DNA from: Streptomyces sp. B93
GTDB lineage: Bacteria; Actinomycetota; Actinomycetes; Streptomycetales; Streptomycetaceae
Assembly (NCBI RefSeq): GCF_018070565.1
Contig: NZ_JAGPXL010000003.1
Span: forward strand, 186,001-250,000
DNA: 64,000 bases
Direction of reading: 5' to 3'
A program made the position numbers and the translations under genes. Shown here piece after piece: positions 1-8,071 of this stretch. The notes beneath the pieces are model-generated. The model ran no database searches. It was not told where the DNA came from and saw nothing but the letters and a program-made list of their open reading frames with translations. The stretch's first letter is position 1; each line of letters starts with the position of its first letter.

Positions 1-16
1 AGGGAGAGCCGCATCC

Positions 17-673
17 ATGGAACGCGCCGCCGTGTTCGACGTCGACGGGACGCTGGTCGACACCAACCACCTCCATGTGACCGCCTGGTGGGAGGCCTTC
101 CGGCAGGCCGGGCACCGGATTCCGATGCACTCGGTGCACCGGGCGGTCGGTCTGGGCTCCGGTGATCTGATCGCGCGGCTGCTCGGCGAGGACCGCGACC
201 GTGCGCGGGACGCGGAGATCGGCGCCGCGCACAAGGTGCTGTACGGGCAGTTCTTCGACCGGCTGCCGCCGCTGCCGGACGCGGGCCGTCTGCTGCACCG
301 GCTGCACGAGGACGGCTGGGCGGTGGTGCTGGCCACCTCGGCGGGCGGCGCGGAGCTGGCGGCGCTGCGGCGGGCGATCGACGCGGACGACGCGATCACG
401 GCCACGGCGAGCGCCGACGACGTCACCGAGGGCAAGCCGGCGCCCGAGCCGGTGGAGCACGCCCTGGAACTGGCGGGCGCGCCCGCCGACCATTCGGTGT
501 TCGTCGGGGACACGGTGTGGGACATGCGGGCGGGGACCCGGGCCGGGGTGCACTGCGTGGGTGTGCTGTGCGGGGGCATTCCGCGCGCCGACCTGCGGGA
601 GGCGGGGGCCGATGTGATCTACGACGACCCCGCGCACCTGCTGGCTGCCCTGCCGGAGAGCCCGTTCGCCTAG
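17..673 (+). CDS. HAD-family hydrolase (phosphoglycolate phosphatase-like)
   Basis: A 218-residue cytosolic phosphatase of the haloacid dehalogenase superfamily. Motif I is VFDVDGTLVD (residues 6-15, nucleophile D8, acid D10), motif II is T107-S108 in LATSAG, the motif III lysine is K140 in EGKPAPEP, and motif IV is D165/D169 in VGDTVWD. The cap lies in the helical stretch of residues 20-85. The length matches the phosphoglycolate phosphatase/beta-phosphoglucomutase group; the substrate cannot be read from sequence. ATG at 17 follows an AGGGAGAG ribosome site at the very edge of the window, so an upstream operon partner cannot be excluded. Confidence 0.9.
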   Translation: MERAAVFDVDGTLVDTNHLHVTAWWEAFRQAGHRIPMHSVHRAVGLGSGDLIARLLGEDRDRARDAEIGAAHKVLYGQFFDRLPPLPDAGRLLHRLHEDGWAVVLATSAGGAELAALRRAIDADDAITATASADDVTEGKPAPEPVEHALELAGAPADHSVFVGDTVWDMRAGTRAGVHCVGVLCGGIPRADLREAGADVIYDDPAHLLAALPESPFA

Positions 674-781
674 GAATCCCAGACGAGTGATGCACGTCAC
701 CTCGGAAAGCGGCAATCGATGGAACACCGAGAGGTGGTTCGCCGTTGAACAGACCGTGGGTGCGGATGGGACAGTGTCCCC

Positions 782-915
782 GGGCCTCACCTTTTGCCCA
801 CAGGGACGATCGTTCGGCTGAAGCCCTGTGGAGCCTTTCGCCGAGAGGCGACCGCCATCCGCGCCCACACCTGAGCCGCCCCGACCGTGATCCCCCCGTC
901 CGGTCGGGGCTTTTT
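782..915 (+). ncRNA. Structured small RNA with C6-loop terminator hairpin (6C-like)
   Basis: The 321-bp gap between the HAD gene and the epimerase-like gene holds three consecutive hairpins on the plus strand. The first is a perfect 8-bp stem, 798-805 with 824-831. The second is a short 838-842/847-851 stem closed by GAGA. The third is a perfect 10-bp stem, 878-887 with 901-910, whose loop carries six cytosines (892-897) and is followed by five T (911-915). A C-rich loop on a terminator-like stem is the hallmark of actinobacterial 6C RNA, though only one C6 loop is evident here. The 5' end is inferred: TTGAAC at 745-750 could be a -35 box, without a convincing -10. It could instead belong to the 6S-like scr3559 RNA reported from Streptomyces coelicolor. 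Confidence 0.55.
878..915 (+). terminator. Intrinsic terminator, 10-bp GC stem plus T5
   Basis: A perfect 10-bp stem (878-887/901-910) with a 13-nt loop is followed by TTTTT at 911-915. This is unusually canonical for a streptomycete. It ends 80 bp before the next gene, so it terminates a short transcript rather than the epimerase-like gene. Confidence 0.75.
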
Positions 916-994
916 CCTGCCCGCACCGAGGTGGTCGCCGCCGCGCGGGGGTACTCGGCCGTCCCGCCGCAGGGTACGGCCGAGAGGAGCCGAA

Positions 995-2026
995 GTGAGC
1001 AGCACAGCGGGCAGCAGGGTCGTCGTCACGGGCGCCACCGGCAACGTCGGCACCAGTGTGGTGCGGCTGCTGTCGGAGGACCTCGAGGTCGGGTCGGTGC
1101 TGGGGCTGGCCCGCCGCATCCCCGACTGGGAGCCGCCGAAGACGGACTGGGCCGGGGTCGACGTGGCGTCGGAGCAGAGCGATCTCACCGCGCACTTCGA
1201 GGGCGCCGACGCGGTGATCCACCTGGCCTGGGCGTTCCAGCCCACCCATGATCCGGCCACCACCTGGCGGACCAACGTCCTGGGCGGCATGCGGGTCTTC
1301 GACGCGGTGGCCGCCGCGGGTGTGCCGGTGCTGGTGCACGCCTCCTCGGTGGGCGCGTACTCGCCGGGCCCAAAGGACCACGCGGTGGACGAGTCCTGGC
1401 CGACGCACGGCTGGCCGGACGCCGCGTACTGCCGGGAGAAGGCCTATCTGGAGCGGGCCCTGGACACCTTCGAGGGGGCCCATCCGCAGGTGCGGGTGGT
1501 GCGGATGCGGCCCGCCTTCCTCTTCAAGCGGGAGTCGGCGAGCGAGCAGCGCCGGATCTTCGGCGGGCGGTTCCTGCCGGGTCCGCTGGCCCGGCCCGAG
1601 CTGCTGCCGTTCCTGCCGGACATCCCGGGACTGCGGGTGCAGGCGCTGCACACCGACGACGCGGCCCGGGCGTATCTCGCCGCGCTGCGCTCGGAGGCGC
1701 GGGGCGCCTTCAACCTCGCCGCCGATCCGCCGGTCGACGCGGAACTGCTCGGCGAACTGCTCGGCACCCCCCGCCGGGTGCGGCTGCCGCGCTCCGCCGC
1801 CCGCTCGGCGATCGCGGCGGCGTGGGGGCTGCACCTGCTGCCCGCCTCGCCGCACCTGTTCGACGCGGTCCTGCGGCTGCCCCTGATGGACTGCGCGCGT
1901 GCGCACACCGAGCTCGGCTGGCGCCCGGAGCGCACCGCGACGGAGGTGCTGGAGGAGTTCCTCCAGGGCCTCCAGCAGGGCGCGGGCGCGCCGACGGAAC
2001 CGATGCGGGGGCGGAAGGTGGGCTGA
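995..2026 (+). CDS. NAD-dependent epimerase/dehydratase family protein
   Basis: A 343-residue extended short-chain dehydrogenase. The N-terminal Rossmann fingerprint is VTGATGNVG (about residues 9-17), and a catalytic YxxxK follows as YCREK after the VHASSVG serine segment. The C-terminal half is the usual substrate-binding lobe. GTG at 995 is chosen because GAGAGGAG stands 5-13 bp upstream and the Rossmann strand begins directly after it. The open frame continues upstream to 887, but that part overlaps the terminator hairpin and looks non-coding. Substrate unknown; nucleotide-sugar epimerase or sterol-dehydrogenase-like reductase are both possible. Confidence 0.85.
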   Translation: MSSTAGSRVVVTGATGNVGTSVVRLLSEDLEVGSVLGLARRIPDWEPPKTDWAGVDVASEQSDLTAHFEGADAVIHLAWAFQPTHDPATTWRTNVLGGMRVFDAVAAAGVPVLVHASSVGAYSPGPKDHAVDESWPTHGWPDAAYCREKAYLERALDTFEGAHPQVRVVRMRPAFLFKRESASEQRRIFGGRFLPGPLARPELLPFLPDIPGLRVQALHTDDAARAYLAALRSEARGAFNLAADPPVDAELLGELLGTPRRVRLPRSAARSAIAAAWGLHLLPASPHLFDAVLRLPLMDCARAHTELGWRPERTATEVLEEFLQGLQQGAGAPTEPMRGRKVG

Positions 2027-2146
2027 GGCCGACGGCGCGGGGTGAGCGGGGGCTGCCCGCGAGCTGCGGCCGGCTGCCGCTCGGGGCGGCCCGCGGCCGG
2101 GACAGGCCAGTCGGCCTGCGATCTGGATGCCATGCGGCGGTCGGGG

Positions 2147-2166
2147 CCCTCGGCCCGGGCCGAGGG
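2147..2166. terminator. Palindromic bidirectional terminator candidate
   Basis: A perfect 20-bp GC palindrome (arms 2147-2156 and 2157-2166) that can fold as an 8-bp stem with a CCGG loop. It lies between two convergent genes ending at 2026 (+) and 2191 (-). There is no T tract, as is common in streptomycetes. Nothing else is visible between 2027 and 2190. Confidence 0.5.
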
Positions 2167-2190
2167 GAGGTCCGGCCGAGGCGAGGTCCG

Positions 2191-2454
2191 TCAGGCCGGG
2201 GACTCGTCCGGGTCCGGGTGCTCCGGATGGACGGTGCTGCCGTGGGCCGCGCCCTTGCGGCCGGTGCCCGCCTCGTCCGTGTCGGGGACGTCGTCGGAGA
2301 CGTCCTGGGTGGCGGGCTCGGCCTCGTCGGTGGCGGGGTCGGCCTGTTTGGGATCGACGTCCCAGTGGTCCTCGCCCGCGCCGTGCTGCTGGTCCGGCAT
2401 GTCCCGGGGTACGGGATCGCCGCCGGTCTCGCCGGGTGCCTGGTGCCGGTGCAT
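2191..2454 (-). CDS. Small acidic hydrophilic protein (hypothetical)
   Basis: An 87-residue protein with no hydrophobic segment, rich in Asp, Glu, Pro and Gln and low in aliphatic residues, so probably disordered. No family recognised. The start is ATG (complement of 2452-2454) with an excellent GAAGGGAGA ribosome site, which argues that it is a real gene and not a chance frame. It follows the ROK regulator on the same strand after an 88-bp gap and may be co-transcribed with it. Confidence 0.65.
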   Translation of the reverse strand: MHRHQAPGETGGDPVPRDMPDQQHGAGEDHWDVDPKQADPATDEAEPATQDVSDDVPDTDEAGTGRKGAAHGSTVHPEHPDPDESPA

Positions 2455-2542
2455 GCTTCGTCTCCCTTCGCGAGGTGCGGCGCCACGCCGCCAAGGGGCG
2501 GTGACGAACCCGCCGGGTACCTCCGCGATCAGCGGCGAAACC

Positions 2543-3832
2543 TCAGCTGGGCGCCCGTTCCCGCAGCGCCGCGCGCCAGGCCGGGGGCGGGCCCTCGACC
2601 GCGGGCTCGGGGCGGCGCCCGCCACGGGCGAAGAAGTCGGCCAGCGGCAGGATCGCGGCGCCGACGGTGACGGCGTCCGGCCCGAGGGTGCCCAGTTCGA
2701 TGGTGACCTTCTCGGCGGGGTGCCGCAGTGCGTACGCGGTGGCATGACGGCGTACGGCGGGCAGGAACCCGGTGCCGAGCTGGAGCCCCGCCCAGCCGCC
2801 GATCAGGATGCGCTCCGGCTGGAAGAGGTTGATCAGGTCGGACAGCCCGGCGCCCAGGTACTCGGCGGTCTCCTCCAGCACGGTGAGGGCGACCGGGTCG
2901 ATGTCGGGCGCCCGGTCGGGATGCGCGGCGGCCAGCATGGCGGTGAGCGCGGTCTCCTCATCGACGCCCTCCGGTGGCTGTCCCCCGCCCTCGCGCCAGC
3001 GCTCCAGCAGCGACTCCGCACCCGCGTACGCCTCCAGGCAGCCGAGCGCGCCGCAGCGGCAGCGGCGCCCCCTGACCCGTACGGTCAGGTGCCCCCACTC
3101 CACGGCCCGGCCCTGGGAGACGTCGGCGGTGACCAGGCAGGCGCCGACGCCGGAGCCGAAGAGGACCACGGCGGCGTTGCGGGCGCCGCGGCCGCCGCCG
3201 AACCACATCTCGGCCTGGCCGAGGGTCTTGGCGCCGTTGTCGATGAAGCAGGCGACCGTGTCGGGCAGCCCGGCGGCGGAGCGCAGCAGGGACTCCAGCG
3301 GCACCGCGTCCCAGCCGATGGTCTGGCCGTGCACGACGGCGCCCCGGTCCGGGGTGCGCTCGACGATGCCGGGGACGCCGATGCCGACGCCGAGCAGCTG
3401 GTCGGCGGTGATGCCCGCGGTGGCGAGCACCTCGGCGACGCCGTCGCGGATGTGGCCGACGATCACCTCGACGTCGTAGCGCTGCTTGGCGAGGGGGCGT
3501 TCGGTGCGGGCGAGTTCGGTGAGGGTCAGGTCGAACAGTTCGACGCGGACCCGGGTCTCGCCGACGTCCACGCCGATCATGTGGCCGCTGCCGGGGGCGA
3601 CGCGCAGCAGGGTGCGCGGCCGGCCGCCGTCGGAGTCGACGCTCCCGGCCTCTTCGAGGAGTCCGTCGGCGATCAGGTCGGCGACCACGTTGCTGACGGA
3701 GCCGGAGCTGAGTCCGGTGGCCGGGCCCAGCTCGAAGCGGCTGAGGGGGCCGTCGAAGTAGAGCTTCTGGAGTACCGCCGTGCGGTTGGCCCGCCGCAGA
3801 TCGCGTACCGTGCGCCCGTTGCGCTCCGCCAT
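2543..3832 (-). CDS. ROK-family transcriptional regulator
   Basis: A 429-residue protein. Residues about 8-70 form a winged helix-turn-helix (LSSGSVSNVVADLI recognition segment). The remainder is a sugar-kinase-like ROK domain that starts with GVDVG near residue 88 and holds the zinc-binding CRCGALGCLE motif. Such proteins (XylR/NagC/Mlc/Rok7B7 type) repress or activate sugar genes in response to a bound sugar or sugar phosphate. No sugar operon is adjacent, so the ligand is open. An AT-rich island at 3905-3935 carries TAATAT on the minus strand (complement of 3910-3915), a plausible -10 box. Confidence 0.9.
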   Translation of the reverse strand: MAERNGRTVRDLRRANRTAVLQKLYFDGPLSRFELGPATGLSSGSVSNVVADLIADGLLEEAGSVDSDGGRPRTLLRVAPGSGHMIGVDVGETRVRVELFDLTLTELARTERPLAKQRYDVEVIVGHIRDGVAEVLATAGITADQLLGVGIGVPGIVERTPDRGAVVHGQTIGWDAVPLESLLRSAAGLPDTVACFIDNGAKTLGQAEMWFGGGRGARNAAVVLFGSGVGACLVTADVSQGRAVEWGHLTVRVRGRRCRCGALGCLEAYAGAESLLERWREGGGQPPEGVDEETALTAMLAAAHPDRAPDIDPVALTVLEETAEYLGAGLSDLINLFQPERILIGGWAGLQLGTGFLPAVRRHATAYALRHPAEKVTIELGTLGPDAVTVGAAILPLADFFARGGRRPEPAVEGPPPAWRAALRERAPS

Positions 3833-3981
3833 GTGGCTCCCTTCGACCCCGGCCCGTCCGCCGAACCCTGTCCCACCTGCAACCTACCGTCCCGGACAGG
3901 CCGTGCGCGATATTACTCCAACCCTTAATTCATGTGATGAGCTAAGCCGGGCGAGCGTCGGGGCGGGACACGCGACGTCCG

Positions 3982-4968
3982 TCAGCGGGCCCGGTCCTCG
4001 ATCTCGGCCAGCGCCTTGACCAGCTCCGGGGCGACTGCGTCCCGCACCCAGCGCACCTGTTCCCCGCCGACGGCGCGCGGCACGGTCTCCGTGAGCATGA
4101 TCACGTAGAGGTAGGCGCGGTACAGCGCCAGCCGGGTGGAGGCCGGGCCGTCGAACCCGGCCCGGCCTCCACCCTCCCGGTATCCGGCGAGGAAGGCCTC
4201 GTCCTCCCGGATGTCGCCGAGCAGGGCGAGGGAGACGAAGTCGGCGAGCGGGTCGCCCCAGAACATCCGCTCGCCGTCGATCAGGCCGCCGAGCCGGGGC
4301 GGCCCGGCGGAGCGGTCGACGAGGATGTTGCCGCGCCAGAGGTCGAAGTGGACCAGGCAGGCCGTGGTGACCTCGTCGAGCGCGCCGCGACCGGCCCGCA
4401 GGACGGCGGCGATCTCGTCCACGGGGCGGGGCAGCCAGGCCCGGTAGTCGCGGGCGTCGGCGAGGGCGGCGTCGAACATCGCGGTGAAGGCGGTCCCCCA
4501 GTCGGCGGCGAGCGGGCCGAGGGCGCCGGAGGGGTAGCCGAAGCCGGGTCCGGTGATCCGGTGCAGCCGGGCGACCGCGCGCCCCAGACCGGTGCGCAGG
4601 GCACCCTGTTCACCGGCGTCCAGCGCGCCGTCGTCCCAGGGGTCACCCGGGCAGGCGGTCATCAGCAGGTACTGCCGCTCGGCCGCGGCGTCGGACAGGG
4701 ACACGACCCGTGGCGCCGGTACGGCCGCCCGCGCGGCTCCCCGGTAGAACTCGGCCTCGCCGAGGAGCAGGAGCCGCTCGTGGCGCATCCCGGGGACGGA
4801 CGCGGCGGGCGGGACCTTCAGGACGTAGCGCGCGCCGTCCGTGAGGCGCACCTCGGTGACGGTGTTGTAGGTGCCGCCGGTGAGCGGCCGGAGCCCGGCC
4901 AGCCGGTCCGGGGCGATGCCCGCCGTCCGCAGGATCTCCTGGACGCGCCCCTCGGTGTCGACCGTCAT
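3982..4968 (-). CDS. Aminoglycoside phosphotransferase (APH) family protein
   Basis: A 328-residue protein-kinase-fold phosphotransferase. The Brenner catalytic segment is VHFDLWRGNIL (H207, D209, N214), the metal-binding aspartate is D231 in LIDGERMFWGDP, and the ATP-contacting lysine is K51. Members phosphorylate small molecules (aminoglycosides, macrolides, homoserine, choline); sequence does not distinguish resistance from primary metabolism. ATG at 4968 is preferred because a GGGGGAGGGG site stands just upstream; the open frame extends 24 unconserved residues further. It ends 150 bp upstream of the same-strand ROK gene. Confidence 0.85.
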   Translation of the reverse strand: MTVDTEGRVQEILRTAGIAPDRLAGLRPLTGGTYNTVTEVRLTDGARYVLKVPPAASVPGMRHERLLLLGEAEFYRGAARAAVPAPRVVSLSDAAAERQYLLMTACPGDPWDDGALDAGEQGALRTGLGRAVARLHRITGPGFGYPSGALGPLAADWGTAFTAMFDAALADARDYRAWLPRPVDEIAAVLRAGRGALDEVTTACLVHFDLWRGNILVDRSAGPPRLGGLIDGERMFWGDPLADFVSLALLGDIREDEAFLAGYREGGGRAGFDGPASTRLALYRAYLYVIMLTETVPRAVGGEQVRWVRDAVAPELVKALAEIEDRAR

Positions 4969-5082
4969 GTGCCCCGCCCCTCCCCCGGTGTGGCTCCCCA
5001 GCCTACGGAACGGCGCCCGCGCCGAGGCCCGGAAATCCATTCGACCCTCCGAGCGCCCCCATATACCTTAAGGAAGTTGCCT

Positions 5083-5099
5083 AGGAACCCTAGGTTCCT
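5083..5099. promoter_or_regulatory. Perfect 7-3-7 inverted repeat upstream of FBP-domain gene
   Basis: AGGAACC-CTA-GGTTCCT, a perfect palindrome 38 bp upstream of the GTG at 5137. A TATACCT hexamer stands 20 bp further upstream (5063-5069). The arrangement suggests an operator just downstream of a promoter. No regulator gene is adjacent. Confidence 0.5.
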
Positions 5100-5136
5100 G
5101 GATTCCCGTGAAGATGCCGACCGACCGGAGGCCCCC

Positions 5137-5631
5137 GTGAGACCGCTCACCGAGCAGGACATCCGCAACTCCTTCGTCAACTGCTCCAAGGGAGAGGCCA
5201 AGCGGCTGGCCGTCCCCCGCGATCTGGGCGAACGCCCGTGGGACGACCTGGACTTCCTGGGCTGGCGGGACCCCGGGGCGCCGGACCGCAGCTATCTGGT
5301 CGCCGAACGGGCAGACCGGATCGTCGGCGTGACCTTCCGCTTCCCACCCCCGCAGCGCGGCTTCCTGCACCGCAGCCTGTGCTCCCTGTGTCTGACGGGG
5401 CATCCGCGCGGCGGCGTCAGCCTGATGACCGCCCGCAAGGCGGGGGCCGCGGGCCGCGAGGGCAACTCGGTCGGCCTCTACATCTGCACCGACCTCGCGT
5501 GTTCCCTCTACCTCCGCGGCAAGAAGGTCCCGGAGACCGGCGCCCGCTTCGAGGAGAGCCTCACCCTGGAGGAGCAGATCGCCCGGACCACGGGCAACCT
5601 GTACGCGTTCCTGGACAGGCTCTCCGCCTGA
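5137..5631 (+). CDS. FBP (EF-G-binding/FusB-type) zinc-finger protein
   Basis: A 164-residue protein with the C-terminal treble-clef domain of the fusidic-acid resistance proteins FusB/FusC. Zinc ligands are visible as C82xxC85 (SLCSLC) and C117xxxxC122 (YICTDLAC). In the family this domain binds elongation factor G and releases it from stalled ribosomes. Streptomycete members are common, and direct evidence that they confer drug resistance is not visible here. GTG at 5137 follows GGAG by 6 bp. Confidence 0.8.
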   Translation: MRPLTEQDIRNSFVNCSKGEAKRLAVPRDLGERPWDDLDFLGWRDPGAPDRSYLVAERADRIVGVTFRFPPPQRGFLHRSLCSLCLTGHPRGGVSLMTARKAGAAGREGNSVGLYICTDLACSLYLRGKKVPETGARFEESLTLEEQIARTTGNLYAFLDRLSA

Positions 5632-5704
5632 CCCGCCACCTTGCCCTGAGTTAAGGCGATACGTTCCATACGTCCTGCGACGGGGAACAGCCCAAGGGAT
5701 GCGA

Positions 5705-6949
5705 GTGGTGAATGAGTGGCAGGAGCCCTTGGCGCGCGCGGCACGGCGGCGCCGTGATCCCGTCTTCGTGCAGGCGTTCCGTTCGACGTTCGCGGCGACG
5801 ATCGCCTACGTCATCGCCCTGCGGCTGAGCCCGGAGGCCGCGCCGCTCACGGCACCGCTGACCGCGCTGCTGGTCGTCCAGGTCACCTTGTTCGCCACCC
5901 TCACCAACGGCATCCGCCGGGTGAACGCCGTGGTGGCGGGTGTCCTGGTCGCCATCGCCTTCAGCCTGCTGGTGGGGCTGACCTGGTGGAGCCTGGCGCT
6001 GCTGATCCTGGCCTCGCTCGGCGTCGGGCATCTGGTGCGGGTCGACGAGTACGTTCCCGAGGTGGCGATCAGCGCCATGCTGGTGCTCGGCGTGACCACG
6101 CACGGGGAGTACGCCTGGGCCCGCGTCCTGGAGACACTGATCGGCGCCGTCGTCGGACTCGGCACCAATGTGCTGCTGCCACCGCCCGTGTGGGTGGGTG
6201 AGGCCGGTGAGTCGATCGAGGGTCTCGCGCGGCGGCTGCGGCAGCTGATGCTGCGCATCGGCGAGCAGGCCGCCGACCGCACCCCGTTCGCGCTGGCGGC
6301 CGAACGGCTGCACGAGGCCCGCCGCCTCGACCACGACATCGTGCAGGTGGACGCCTCGCTGCGGCAGGCGGAGGACAGCCTGCGGCTCAACCCCCGGGTG
6401 CGGGAGGGGCTGCTGCACCGGGTGGTGCTGCGCACCGGACTGGACACCCTGGAGATCTGCACGGTGGTGCTGCGGGTGCTGGCCCGCACCCTCACCGACC
6501 TGGCGAAGGAACGGGAGCCGGAGCCGCTGTTCGAGCGGGAGACCGGTCCCGTGGTCCAGCAGCTGCTCTCCGAGATCGCCGACGCGGTGGTCAGCTTCGC
6601 GGTGCTGGTGACCACCCATGTCAGCGCGAACGCGGAGTCGGCCGAGGCCCGGCTCACCGCCGAACTGCACACCGCCGCGGCCACCCGCGACCGGCTGGCC
6701 CAGATGCTGCTGACCGAGGTGCGGGACGACCCCCGCCAGTGGCAGCTCTACGGCGCCGTCCTCACCGAGGTCGACCGGATCCTGGACGAGATGGACACCG
6801 AACACCGCTCGCGTCGGCTGCTGGAGGAGCTGGACCGGGTCTCCCGGGAACAGCGCGAGCGGATGCCGCGGCTGGCCCGGCTCCAGGCGTGGCTGGGACG
6901 GCTGCCGGGCCGCCGGAACCACGACGCCTCCGAACGGCGTTCTCTGTGA
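5705..6949 (+). CDS. FUSC/ArAE-family membrane transporter (aromatic acid exporter-like)
   Basis: About 414 residues. Residues 20-165 carry roughly six transmembrane segments, followed by a long, mostly helical cytoplasmic domain (170-400) with charged coiled-coil-like helices. This is the layout of the aromatic-acid exporter/FUSC superfamily (DUF939-like). It probably exports organic anions. Start uncertain: an ATG at 5699 overlaps the AAGGGA ribosome site, so GTG 5705 (or 5708) fits better. Confidence 0.8.
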   Translation: MVNEWQEPLARAARRRRDPVFVQAFRSTFAATIAYVIALRLSPEAAPLTAPLTALLVVQVTLFATLTNGIRRVNAVVAGVLVAIAFSLLVGLTWWSLALLILASLGVGHLVRVDEYVPEVAISAMLVLGVTTHGEYAWARVLETLIGAVVGLGTNVLLPPPVWVGEAGESIEGLARRLRQLMLRIGEQAADRTPFALAAERLHEARRLDHDIVQVDASLRQAEDSLRLNPRVREGLLHRVVLRTGLDTLEICTVVLRVLARTLTDLAKEREPEPLFERETGPVVQQLLSEIADAVVSFAVLVTTHVSANAESAEARLTAELHTAAATRDRLAQMLLTEVRDDPRQWQLYGAVLTEVDRILDEMDTEHRSRRLLEELDRVSREQRERMPRLARLQAWLGRLPGRRNHDASERRSL

Positions 6950-7009
6950 GGAGGCCGCCCGGGGCACGACGCGGGCGGCGGGGGCGGCGAGGGCGAGGAG
7001 AGCGCGCGG

Positions 7010-8059
7010 ATGACGACGGGTACGGTACGGATCGACGGGAACACCCTGCGGCTGCCGGGCGGTGTGGCGGTGCGGTTCATCCGTACGCTGCGGCTGCCCG
7101 AGAAGGGTACGCACGCCCTGCCGCCCGGTCTGGGCGAGTTCCCGGTGCGCCGGGTCTCCGACTACCCGGACACCGTGCCCGAGGCGTGGCGGGCGCGGGG
7201 CGGGGTGATGCTGCCGGCGTATCTGCGCGAGGCGATGTGGCTGAGCTTCTCCGGCACCGTGGAGCCCGCCGCGCTCCAGGTCGGGGTGGGCAAGGTGTGC
7301 GCGGTCTCGGGCAAGCCGTGGAGCGACCGGCTGACCCGCCGCCCGCAGAACTACGTGGTGCTGCCCCGTCAGCCCTGGCTGGACGGCATCAACTCCGGCA
7401 AGGGGACGGTCCGGCAGTTCGTGGCGGTGCCGCTGGGCCTGGGCGCGACGGTGGAGGGCCAGGTCACGGGCGAGGAGACCTGGGGCGGCGTACAGCTCCA
7501 GTCCTTCCCGTTGAACGACACCGTGCTGGCCGAGTGGCGGGCGGCGGAGCGGCGCCGGGCGGAGACGGCGGCGCGGATGCCCCCGGCACCGGGGGGCGCG
7601 TACGGCGGGCCGATGCCGATGGCGGCGCCGGGCGGGCCCCCGGCCGCCGCGGGCGCGCCGCCGCGCGCGCGGGCCGCGGCGGCGATGGGGCTCGGTGTGG
7701 GCGGCTCGATGCGCCAGGAGGTCTACCAGGACGACCGGCCGCTGTCGGACTGGGCCGCGGCCCCGGCGGGGCGGGTGTTCGTGCATCTGGTGACGCCGCC
7801 GCAGTGGCGCCGTATCACCGGTGAGGCGCCACCGCCGTCGCCGGTGGACCGGGCCGCGTACACCGCGGCGGGGCTGCCCTGGTTCGACTACTACGACGCG
7901 GACGCCGAGGACCTCGCCCCCACCGGCCCGCTCACCTCGGTGCGGCCGGTCGGCGACTGGCTCGGCGACGACCACGAGCCGTGGCAGGAGCCGTCGCCCC
8001 ACCAGGTGCGGCCACTCGGGGACGCGCCGGGCGAGCCGGTGCAGGACGGCGACTGGTAG
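7010..8059 (+). CDS. Conserved hypothetical protein with Ala/Gly/Pro-rich linker
   Basis: A 349-residue protein I cannot place in a family. Residues 1-185 look like a globular beta-rich domain, 190-235 form an Ala/Gly/Pro-rich linker, and 240-349 form a second acidic domain ending in a Pro/Asp-rich tail. No signal peptide or transmembrane segment is visible. It starts 60 bp after the transporter gene on the same strand, so the two may form an operon. It is tail-to-tail with the DUF2470 gene, 12 bp apart. Confidence 0.75.
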   Translation: MTTGTVRIDGNTLRLPGGVAVRFIRTLRLPEKGTHALPPGLGEFPVRRVSDYPDTVPEAWRARGGVMLPAYLREAMWLSFSGTVEPAALQVGVGKVCAVSGKPWSDRLTRRPQNYVVLPRQPWLDGINSGKGTVRQFVAVPLGLGATVEGQVTGEETWGGVQLQSFPLNDTVLAEWRAAERRRAETAARMPPAPGGAYGGPMPMAAPGGPPAAAGAPPRARAAAAMGLGVGGSMRQEVYQDDRPLSDWAAAPAGRVFVHLVTPPQWRRITGEAPPPSPVDRAAYTAAGLPWFDYYDADAEDLAPTGPLTSVRPVGDWLGDDHEPWQEPSPHQVRPLGDAPGEPVQDGDW

Positions 8060-8071
8060 CCGGCGCGGGCG

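Noticed and set aside
673..698. GGAAT-N18-GTC as a third sigma-R promoter
   Set aside because: The -10 reads GTC rather than GTT and it overlaps the end of the HAD gene; not convincing beside the two exact copies at 40056 and 42723.
2042..3928. Long open frame on the plus strand across the ROK gene
   Set aside because: It runs antisense to a clear ROK regulator and has no start context or domain; long antisense frames are expected at this GC content.
3833..3981. ROK operator in the AT-rich gap
   Set aside because: Only a TAATAT -10-like hexamer is visible; no clear inverted repeat could be identified.
5651..8002. 783-codon open frame antisense to the FUSC transporter
   Set aside because: Shadow of the real plus-strand genes; Arg/His/Gln-rich low-complexity translation, no recognisable motif.
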